From an uncultured Kineothrix sp. (GTDB lineage: Bacteria; Bacillota; Clostridia; Lachnospirales; Lachnospiraceae): a DNA stretch of 5,019 nucleotides. Below the pieces are notes generated by a model. It was given only the letters and a program-made list of their open reading frames with translations, did no database searches and had not been told where the DNA came from. The position numbers and the translations under genes were made by a program. The stretch lies in contig CAJUMD010000155.1 in assembly GCA_910587275.1 (NCBI GenBank), forward strand, positions 1-5,019, written 5' to 3'. This document shows positions 1-5,019 of the stretch, in pieces; the first letter of the stretch is position 1; every line of letters begins with the position of its first letter.

Positions 1-374
1 AAAATTATACCATTACCGTAAATGGAAACGTATATGATGTAGTAGTAGAAGAAGGGGCATCCACGGGAGCACCTGCGGCAGCGCCCGCAGCGCCTAAGGC
101 AGCACCCAAAGCGGCGCCTGCAGCAGCACCCAAGGCACCCGCAGCAAGCGGAGCGGCAGGAAGCGTGAAAGTGGAAGCCGGAGCGGCAGGTAAAGTATTT
201 GCCATCGAGGCGAAGGTAGGACAGGCGGTAAAGAAAGGCGATACCGTAGTCGTAGTGGAAGCCATGAAAATGGAAATTCCTGTTGTTGCACCCCAGGACG
301 GCACTGTGGCAAGCATCGACGTATCGGTAGGAGACGCAGTGGAAGCGGGAGCATTGCTTGCAACATTGAACTAA
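1..374 (+). CDS. Biotin carrier (gamma) subunit of a Na+-translocating decarboxylase, 5' partial
   Basis: This is the C-terminal 123 residues of a biotin carboxyl carrier protein; complete codons start at base 3 and the true start lies upstream. The order seen is a short N-terminal segment beginning NYTITVNGNVYDVVVEE (visible residues 1-17), an Ala/Pro/Lys-rich flexible linker (about 19-53), and a biotinyl domain (about 54-123). The biotinylation motif EAMKME is at visible residues 86-91, so the modified lysine is K89 (bases 267-269). Carriers of this family (OadG/MmdC/GcdC type) shuttle CO2 on biotin from a cytoplasmic carboxyltransferase to the membrane beta subunit. The gene lies 59 bases before the beta subunit, and the alpha subunit follows, which fixes its role in a sodium pump rather than in fatty-acid synthesis. 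The frame does not stop at the GTG at 165; that codon is an internal valine. The substrate of the complex cannot be told from this gene, so no symbol is given. Confidence 0.95.
   Translation, partial: NYTITVNGNVYDVVVEEGASTGAPAAAPAAPKAAPKAAPAAAPKAPAASGAAGSVKVEAGAAGKVFAIEAKVGQAVKKGDTVVVVEAMKMEIPVVAPQDGTVASIDVSVGDAVEAGALLATLN
99..136 (+). repeat. 24-base-period imperfect direct repeat in the Ala/Pro linker
   Basis: An 11-base match (GCAGCACCCAA) occurs at 99-109 and again at 123-133, exactly 24 bases (8 codons) apart. Both copies encode Ala-Ala-Pro-Lys in the carrier protein linker. Such coding repeats let the linker change length by slippage without frameshift; this is the usual low-complexity hinge of biotin carriers, not a mobile or regulatory element. 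Confidence 0.6.
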
Positions 375-419
375 GACAAGAAGGACAGGAGCGTAAGCGA
401 AAGTCCGTTTGTTAACAAC

Positions 420-425
420 AGGAGG
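420..425 (+). promoter_or_regulatory. Strong ribosome binding site for the beta subunit
   Basis: A full AGGAGG lies 8 bases before the ATG at 434. It sets the start of the membrane subunit and is a consensus Shine-Dalgarno of the Firmicute type. Confidence 0.9.
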
Positions 426-433
426 TCAAAGTA

Positions 434-1585
434 ATGGATTATATTGTAAATACATTAGACAATCTAATACATCAGACGGCTTTCTTCAACCTGACTTGGG
501 GAAATTACCTGATGATTGTAGTGGCTTGTGTATTCCTTTACCTTGCTATCGCAAAGGGCTTTGAGCCATTATTGCTGACGCCGATAGCATTTGGTATGCT
601 GCTTGTCAATATCTATCCGGATATCATGATGAGCATTGAGGATTCCGCCAACGGAACCGGCGGTCTGCTCTACTATTTCTATCTTTTGGATGAGTGGGCG
701 ATTCTGCCTTCCCTGATTTTCATGGGTGTGGGCGCCATGACGGACTTTGGTCCGCTGATTGCCAATCCCAAGAGCTTCCTGCTGGGTGCGGCAGCCCAGT
801 TCGGTATTTTTGCGGCTTATTTCGGCGCCATCTTCCTTCGCTTCAATGACAAGGCGGCGGCAGCCATTTCCATTATCGGCGGTGCGGACGGCCCTACCTC
901 CATTTTCCTTGCGGGTAAGCTGGGACAGACGGCATTGCTGGGACCGATTGCAGTAGCGGCTTATTCCTATATGTCGTTGGTACCGATTATCCAGCCCCCG
1001 ATTATGAAACTTCTGACAACGGAAAAGGAAAGACAGATTAAGATGGCACAGCTTCGTCCGGTATCCAAACTGGAGAAGATTCTGTTCCCGATTATCGTTA
1101 CCATCGTGGTCTGCCTGATTCTTCCCACCACGGCTCCTTTGGTTGGTATGCTGATGCTCGGTAACCTCTTTAGGGAATCCGGCGTGGTAAGGCAGTTGAC
1201 GGATACGGCATCCAATGCGTTAATGTACATCGTAGTTATCCTGCTTGGTACTTCCGTAGGCGCTACCACCAGTGCGGAAGCATTCTTAAACTGGGATACG
1301 ATTAAAATCGTGGTGCTCGGTCTGATTGCGTTTGCATTCGGTACGGCGGCAGGCGTGCTGTTCGGTAAGCTGATGTGTATCATTACCCATGGCAAGGTAA
1401 ATCCGTTGATTGGTTCGGCGGGTGTATCCGCGGTTCCCATGGCGGCTAGGGTGTCGCAGAAAGTCGGTGCGGAAGCGGATCCTACCAACTTCCTGCTCAT
1501 GCACGCAATGGGACCTAACGTGGCCGGAGTTATCGGTACGGCAGTGGCGGCGGGTACGTTTATGGCAGTATTCGGGGTATTTTAA
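434..1585 (+). CDS. oadB: Na+-translocating decarboxylase beta subunit (integral membrane)
   Basis: This 383-residue, strongly hydrophobic protein decarboxylates carboxybiotin and uses the energy to export Na+ across the cytoplasmic membrane. Family signature blocks are intact: GGADGPT at 149-155 with D152, GNLFRESG at 243-250, NPLIGSAGVSAVPMAAR at 323-339, and GPNVAGVIGTAVAAG at 360-374. From memory of the Klebsiella OadB work, D203, N373, S382 and R389 are functionally important there; D152, N323, S332 and R339 fall at matching places here, so the pump looks functional. Several membrane segments can be seen, for example around 25-63, 90-135, 165-190, 215-242, 262-278, 288-312 and 355-380. 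Start choice: ATG with AGGAGG 8 bases upstream. The biotin carrier precedes it and alpha follows. The same beta family serves oxaloacetate, methylmalonyl-CoA, glutaconyl-CoA and malonate decarboxylases, so the symbol follows the neighbouring alpha gene and is a family-level name. Confidence 0.95.
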   Translation: MDYIVNTLDNLIHQTAFFNLTWGNYLMIVVACVFLYLAIAKGFEPLLLTPIAFGMLLVNIYPDIMMSIEDSANGTGGLLYYFYLLDEWAILPSLIFMGVGAMTDFGPLIANPKSFLLGAAAQFGIFAAYFGAIFLRFNDKAAAAISIIGGADGPTSIFLAGKLGQTALLGPIAVAAYSYMSLVPIIQPPIMKLLTTEKERQIKMAQLRPVSKLEKILFPIIVTIVVCLILPTTAPLVGMLMLGNLFRESGVVRQLTDTASNALMYIVVILLGTSVGATTSAEAFLNWDTIKIVVLGLIAFAFGTAAGVLFGKLMCIITHGKVNPLIGSAGVSAVPMAARVSQKVGAEADPTNFLLMHAMGPNVAGVIGTAVAAGTFMAVFGVF

Positions 1586-1631
1586 CCGGTCAGGAATTTT
1601 TGCAGATTGTGAAGGGCAATTTTAATTTTAT

Positions 1632-1637
1632 AGGAGG
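1632..1637 (+). promoter_or_regulatory. Strong ribosome binding site for the alpha subunit
   Basis: AGGAGG lies 8 bases before the ATG at 1646, in an otherwise A/T-rich 60-base gap after the beta gene. No terminator or convincing promoter is visible in that gap, which supports co-transcription with the beta gene. Confidence 0.9.
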
Positions 1638-1645
1638 AATATAAA

Positions 1646-3073
1646 ATGGCAGAACAGGTGAAAAAACCAATCGGAATCATGGAAACCGTTCTTCGTGATG
1701 CGCATCAGTCGCTGATTGCAACGAGAATGCCTACCGAAATGATGCTTCCGATTATTGATAAAATGGATAAAGTCGGCTACCATGCGGTAGAGTGCTGGGG
1801 CGGGGCGACCTTCGATGCTTCCCTGCGTTTCTTAAAGGAAGATCCGTGGGAAAGGCTCAGGAAACTGAGGGACGGTTTCAAGAACACGAAACTGCAGATG
1901 CTTTTCCGTGGACAGAACATTTTGGGGTACCGTCCTTATGCGGACGATGTGGTGGATTATTTCGTGGAGAAATCCATTGCCAACGGCATTGACATCATCC
2001 GTATTTTCGACTGTCTGAACGATTTAAGGAACCTGCAGGAAGCGGTTAACGCAACCAATGCGGTGAAGAAAAGGGAAGGCAGGGGTCATGCGCAGGTTGC
2101 GCTGTCCTATACGCTGGGCGATGCTTATACGCTGGATTATTGGGTAGATATGGCGAAGAAGATTGAGGCGATGGGTGCGGATTCCATCTGTATCAAGGAT
2201 ATGGCGGGACTTTTGGTTCCTTACAAGGCGACGGAGATGATTTCCGCCATGAAGGCCGCAACGAAACTTCCGATTCAGTTACATACCCACTATACCTCCG
2301 GTGTGGCGAGTATGACATACATGAAGGCGGTAGAGGCTGGTGTGGACGTGATTGACTGTGCCATCTCCCCGTTTGCGATGGGGACTTCCCAGCCGGCGAC
2401 GGAAGTTATGGTGGAAACCTTCAAGGGTACGCCTTACGACACCGGTTACGACCAGACGATTCTTGCGGAAATCGCCGATTACTTCAGACCTTACAGGGAC
2501 GAATGCCTTGCCAGCGGCCTGTTGAACCCGAAAGTAATGGGCGTGGATATCAAGACCCTGCTTTACCAGGTACCGGGCGGTATGCTTTCCAACATGGTAA
2601 GCCAGTTGAAAGAGCAGAACGCGGAAGACAAATATTACGATGTGCTTAGGGAAATCCCGGCAGTGCGTAAGGATTTGGGCGAGCCGCCGTTAGTTACGCC
2701 GTCTTCCCAAATTGTGGGTACACAGGCGGTATTCAATGTACTGATGGGCGAGCGCTACAAGATGGCGACGAAAGAAACCAAAGCGGTTCTGCGCGGTGAA
2801 TACGGTCAGACCGTAAAACCGATGAACCAGGAAATCATCGACAAGGTTATTCCGGGCGAAAAGAGAATTACCTGCCGTCCGGCGGATTTAATCGAAAACG
2901 AGTTGGATAAACTGGAATCCGAGATGAAGGAATGGAAACAGCAGGATGAGGATGTGTTGTCTTATGCGCTGTTCCCGCAGGTTGCTACCGATTTCTTCAA
3001 ATACCGTCAGGCACAGCAGCAGAAAGTGGATATGACACAGGCGGATACCAAGAACGGAGCTTATCCGGTATAA
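1646..3073 (+). CDS. oadA: Oxaloacetate decarboxylase alpha / pyruvate carboxylase B-type carboxyltransferase, without biotin domain
   Basis: This 475-residue cytoplasmic carboxyltransferase moves a carboxyl group between a 2-oxoacid (oxaloacetate/pyruvate pair) and biotin. An HMG-CoA-lyase-like TIM barrel occupies roughly residues 8-275, followed by the conserved PYC/OADA domain to about 455. Visible active-site residues are D18 in LRDAHQS, K184 in CIKDMAG (the lysine that is carbamylated in pyruvate carboxylase and transcarboxylase 5S), and H213 and H215 in LHTHYTSG, which with D18 bind the metal. The block QVPGGMLSNMVSQL at 308-321 is also typical. Enterobacterial OadA is about 590 residues and carries a C-terminal biotin domain; here the protein ends after the PYC/OADA domain, and the biotin sits on the separate carrier encoded two genes upstream. 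The start is the ATG behind AGGAGG. With the beta subunit adjacent, a Na+-pumping oxaloacetate decarboxylase is the best reading; a transcarboxylase-like role is the main alternative. Confidence 0.92.
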   Translation: MAEQVKKPIGIMETVLRDAHQSLIATRMPTEMMLPIIDKMDKVGYHAVECWGGATFDASLRFLKEDPWERLRKLRDGFKNTKLQMLFRGQNILGYRPYADDVVDYFVEKSIANGIDIIRIFDCLNDLRNLQEAVNATNAVKKREGRGHAQVALSYTLGDAYTLDYWVDMAKKIEAMGADSICIKDMAGLLVPYKATEMISAMKAATKLPIQLHTHYTSGVASMTYMKAVEAGVDVIDCAISPFAMGTSQPATEVMVETFKGTPYDTGYDQTILAEIADYFRPYRDECLASGLLNPKVMGVDIKTLLYQVPGGMLSNMVSQLKEQNAEDKYYDVLREIPAVRKDLGEPPLVTPSSQIVGTQAVFNVLMGERYKMATKETKAVLRGEYGQTVKPMNQEIIDKVIPGEKRITCRPADLIENELDKLESEMKEWKQQDEDVLSYALFPQVATDFFKYRQAQQQKVDMTQADTKNGAYPV

Positions 3074-3101
3074 ATGTTTGTTACAAAAAATACGGATTTT
3101 C

Positions 3102-3141
3102 AGGGAAAAGGAGACGGAGGCATTCGTCTCTTTTTCCCTTT
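3102..3141 (+). terminator. Rho-independent terminator after the decarboxylase operon
   Basis: Bases 3102-3116 (AGGGAAAAGGAGACG) pair with 3125-3139 (CGTCTCTTTTTCCCT) in a 15-bp stem with a single G-T wobble at 3110/3131 and an 8-base loop (3117-3124). The 3' arm contains five T's directly after the G/C-rich inner stem, as in terminators whose A-tract pairs with the U-tract. It starts 28 bases after the alpha stop codon and separates the decarboxylase operon from the next gene. Confidence 0.85.
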
Positions 3142-3193
3142 ATGTACAGCCCCGTGCAAAGGAACTATTCGATTAAGGATGAAAACGGATGGG

Positions 3194-3199
3194 AAAGGA
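3194..3199 (+). promoter_or_regulatory. Ribosome binding site that decides the phosphoesterase start
   Basis: AAAGGA ends 8 bases before the ATG at 3208. The two upstream in-frame ATGs are less well served: 3199 overlaps this site, and 3142 is preceded only by the T/C-rich terminator arm. This site therefore favours 3208. Confidence 0.65.
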
Positions 3200-3207
3200 T
3201 GTTTGCC

Positions 3208-4065
3208 ATGCTGCGTATAGCGGTATTATCAGATATACATGGCAACTATGTTGCTTTACGGAAATGCTTGGATTATGCGGTAAATGTCGGAATCAATACA
3301 TTTATTTTCCTTGGGGATTATCTTGGAGAACTGGCGTATCCCCAAAAAACAATGGCTCTCTTATATTCCTTAAAAGAGAAATATCAATGTTTTTTCATTA
3401 AGGGTAATAAGGAAGATTACTGGATTCGTTACGAGAAGGATCCAAAGGGGTGGAAAGAATATGATTCAACTACCGGATGTCTTTATTATACTTTCCAAAA
3501 TTTGAATCAGAGAGATTTATGTTTTTTTAAGTCGCTCTCCTATAAGGAAGAACTGGAATTTGACGGTTTACTGCCGATGACAATCTGTCACGGTTCACCA
3601 AGGAAGGTGAGTGAGAAAATGCTGCCTAATGATGAAAAAACATTTTTCATTATGGAAAATAATCCCAGTGATTATATTTTGTGCGGACATACCCACATAC
3701 AAGGAAGAATCGCCCACAATGGAAAAGAGGCGCTCAATGCCGGTTCGGTGGGCGTTCCAATGGATAGCAACGGTAAAGCGCAATTTATGATATTGAAAGG
3801 GACGCAGAACCGGTGGGATTATGAATGTATCAGCTTGGATTACGACCGGGAAATGGTTATTGCGGATTTGTATTCTTCAGGATTAAGCGGAAAAGCGCCG
3901 TATTGGTGTAAAGTGTCGGAAAACTTATTGCGGACAGGTAAAATAGCACATGGTACGGTCTTAATGAGGGCAATGGCACTATGTACAGAAAAATTCGGGG
4001 AATGCAACTGGCCGGATGTACCGGAAGAATGCTGGGAGCAGGCAGTGAAAGAAACCGGCCTTTAA
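3208..4065 (+). CDS. YfcE-like metallophosphoesterase with C-terminal extension
   Basis: This is a calcineurin-fold metal-dependent phosphoesterase of 285 residues, probably cytoplasmic (no signal peptide). With M1 at 3208 the metal-site motifs are all present in order: DIHGN at 9-13 (D9, H11), GDYLG at 36-40 (D37), GNKE at 66-69 (N67), the histidine in ICHGSPR (H128), and GHTH at 160-163 (H161, H163), followed by GSVGVP at 179-184, which is typical of the YfcE/MJ0936 branch. Motif III has K68 where many relatives have His; this branch tolerates other residues there. About 90 residues follow the core domain, ending in a Trp/Pro/Glu-rich stretch (CNWPDVPEECWEQA) that I do not recognise as a named domain. 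The start at 3208 is chosen because MLRIAVLSDIHGN is the normal family N-terminus and it has a ribosome binding site; a start at 3142 would add 22 residues without family likeness. The natural substrate (phosphodiester, nucleotide or protein phosphate) cannot be told. The gene lies behind a terminator, so it needs its own promoter, and it is followed at 22 bases by the lipase gene. Confidence 0.9.
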   Translation: MLRIAVLSDIHGNYVALRKCLDYAVNVGINTFIFLGDYLGELAYPQKTMALLYSLKEKYQCFFIKGNKEDYWIRYEKDPKGWKEYDSTTGCLYYTFQNLNQRDLCFFKSLSYKEELEFDGLLPMTICHGSPRKVSEKMLPNDEKTFFIMENNPSDYILCGHTHIQGRIAHNGKEALNAGSVGVPMDSNGKAQFMILKGTQNRWDYECISLDYDREMVIADLYSSGLSGKAPYWCKVSENLLRTGKIAHGTVLMRAMALCTEKFGECNWPDVPEECWEQAVKETGL

Positions 4066-4087
4066 AGAAGAATGGGAGAAATCGGAT

Positions 4088-4900
4088 ATGGACGGGAATT
4101 TAAAATATCCCGTGCTGTTAGTCCACGGCATGGGATTCCGGGACGGCGGCCGCTTATGTTATTGGGGAAGGATTCCGGCTAAGCTGGAGGAAAACGGCTG
4201 CCGGGTTTATTACGGCGGTCAGGACAGCAACGGAACCATAGAAACAAATGGTGAATTCCTGGCGGAAAAAATCAAACGGATTGTGGAGGAAACAGGAACC
4301 CCCAAACTGAATGTCATCGCGCATTCCAAAGGCGGCCTCGATATTAGGTATGCCGTTTCAACGCTGGGAATGTCAAGGTATGTTGCTTCACTGACAACAA
4401 TCAGTACGCCCCACCATGGTTCAAGGACCGTAGACCAACTGTTAAAACTGCCTGATTTTATGGTACGTGCAGCGGCAGGCTGTTCGGACATTTGGTTAAG
4501 GCTTTGCGGGGACCGGCATCCGAATGCTTATGAGGTCTTCCGGTCGTTCACGACAAAAGCCGCCGAAGAATTCAACCGCAGGAACCCGGATGCTCCGGAA
4601 GTATATTACCAAAGCTATGCCTTTGTCATGAAACATGTATGGAGCGACTTGTTTCTGCTCGTGCCGGGATTTGTGGTGAAATGTGTGGAAGGGGCAAATG
4701 ACGGACTGCTGACGCCAAGGGCTGCGGAATGGACAAACTTCCGGGGAATTATCACCGGCAATTCCGGCAGGGGGATTTCACACTGTGACGAAGTCGATAT
4801 GCGCAGAAGGAAGTTTACGCGGAAACAGGGGAATGGAATCAGCGATATCGTGGATTTTTATGTGGGAGTTGTAAGAGAATTAAGGGAGAAAGGGTTTTGA
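4088..4900 (+). CDS. Alpha/beta-hydrolase of the bacterial lipase/esterase type
   Basis: This 270-residue protein is predicted to hydrolyse carboxylic esters of lipids or similar acyl compounds. The N-terminal strand and oxyanion-loop motif PVLLVHGMG is at 8-16. The nucleophile elbow AHSKGG is at 78-83, with S80 as the catalytic serine, followed by the typical TTISTPHHGS block at 103-112. D205 in EGANDGLLTP and H232 in ISHCDEVD are in the usual order and setting for the acid and base of the triad. The middle part (about 115-200) is the likely lid region. No signal peptide or N-terminal membrane segment is seen: the hydrolase fold starts within ten residues of the start, so the enzyme is probably cytoplasmic, unlike the secreted lipases it resembles. 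The start ATG has GGGAG 9 bases upstream. The 22-base gap suggests one transcript with the phosphoesterase. The exact substrate is not evident, and a phospholipase or simple esterase remains possible. Confidence 0.88.
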   Translation: MDGNLKYPVLLVHGMGFRDGGRLCYWGRIPAKLEENGCRVYYGGQDSNGTIETNGEFLAEKIKRIVEETGTPKLNVIAHSKGGLDIRYAVSTLGMSRYVASLTTISTPHHGSRTVDQLLKLPDFMVRAAAGCSDIWLRLCGDRHPNAYEVFRSFTTKAAEEFNRRNPDAPEVYYQSYAFVMKHVWSDLFLLVPGFVVKCVEGANDGLLTPRAAEWTNFRGIITGNSGRGISHCDEVDMRRRKFTRKQGNGISDIVDFYVGVVRELREKGF

Positions 4901-5019
4901 GCAATGGGAAGGAAGATATTCTGTATGTAGGGGACAGCTTTATTGACGCAAAAACTGTGGAACACGCACAAGTCAGTTTTGCAGGCGTATTCCCTTTTAC
5001 TTTACCCAGCACGGGAGGG
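4897..5019 (+). pseudogene. C-terminal fragment of a HAD-family phosphatase, 5'-truncated, runs off the window
   Basis: The frame starting at the TTG at 4897 reads MSNGKEDILYVGDSFIDAKT and continues VEHAQVSFAGVFPFTLPSTGG to the window end without a stop. ILYVGDSFIDAKTVEHAQVSFAGV matches the C-terminal motif IV region of HAD phosphatases, which bears the metal-binding acidic residues in GDSxxD (D13 and D17 here). The nucleophile motif DxDGT, the cap domain and the motif III lysine would normally lie more than 100 residues earlier, but that DNA is taken up by the intact lipase gene. This is therefore best read as a 5'-deleted remnant. It can still be translated in principle: TTG overlaps the lipase TGA, and GGGAG (4884-4888) lies 8 bases upstream. 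Alternatives are a functional small protein derived from the remnant, or a longer gene with a different layout beyond the window. The product would lack HAD catalytic activity. Confidence 0.65.

Noticed and set aside
5..316. Reverse-strand open frames across the biotin carrier gene
   Set aside because: They are Ala/Pro/Leu-rich shadows of the G/C-rich linker codons, and the + strand biotin carrier is certain.
165..374. Separate short biotinyl protein starting at GTG 165
   Set aside because: The frame is open to the left edge and encodes the typical carrier N-terminus and linker; GTG 165 is an internal valine and has no ribosome binding site.
383..406. Small hairpin (GGAC...GTCC) between the carrier and beta genes, considered as a terminator or riboswitch
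   Set aside because: The outer stem is only 4 bp with a poorly paired interior and no T-tract; it is too weak to call.
967..1500. 177-residue reverse-strand open frame inside the beta subunit gene
   Set aside because: It has no family likeness, and the + strand shows a complete, highly conserved membrane subunit.
3143..3171. Possible promoter TGTACA - 17 bases - TATTCG before the phosphoesterase
   Set aside because: It matches only 4 of 6 and 3 of 6 consensus positions; a promoter is expected here, but this one cannot be supported.
4904..4930. ATG at 4904 as start of a gene after the lipase
   Set aside because: The frame stops after eight codons; the HAD-like reading is in another frame starting at TTG 4897.
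1..5019. tRNA, rRNA, CRISPR array, insertion sequence or prophage signals
   Set aside because: No repeated spacer structure, transposase motif, terminal inverted repeats or tRNA-like cloverleaf was seen on either strand, and coding genes fill almost all of the window.

Overview
The window looks like chromosomal DNA from an anaerobic Gram-positive bacterium, most likely a Clostridia/Lachnospiraceae-type Firmicute. This is inferred from strong AGGAGG ribosome binding sites, a membrane Na+-pumping biotin decarboxylase with its alpha and biotin-carrier parts on separate polypeptides, and the protein sequence style. No 16S or other marker gene is present to confirm it. All supported genes are on the + strand.

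Region 1 (about 1-3073) is the 3' end of a sodium-translocating decarboxylase operon. In order it holds the biotin carrier subunit (5' end cut by the window edge), the integral-membrane beta subunit that couples decarboxylation to Na+ export (oadB type), and a cytoplasmic carboxyltransferase alpha subunit of the oxaloacetate decarboxylase / pyruvate carboxylase B / transcarboxylase 5S family (oadA type). The expected cycle is: alpha moves CO2 from oxaloacetate (or a related 2-oxoacid donor) onto the biotin of the carrier; beta then decarboxylates carboxybiotin and exports Na+. The gaps of 59 and 60 bases each end in a strong ribosome binding site. A 15-bp hairpin with a T-rich 3' arm follows alpha and should end the transcript.

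Region 2 (about 3142-5019) is an unrelated accessory segment that is locally more A/T-rich at its start. It holds a YfcE-like calcineurin-fold metallophosphoesterase and, 22 bases later, an alpha/beta-hydrolase of the bacterial lipase type with a complete visible Ser-Asp-His set but no signal peptide. At the lipase stop codon a short frame opens that encodes only the C-terminal motif region of a HAD-family phosphatase. It looks like a 5'-truncated remnant and runs off the window. The first two genes probably share a transcript, but nothing in the sequence shows that they share a pathway.

I found no convincing new biological system. The points most worth a second look are the HAD remnant directly behind an intact lipase, the apparently cytoplasmic lipase, and whether the upstream part of the decarboxylase operon encodes a second carboxyltransferase that would share the same biotin carrier.
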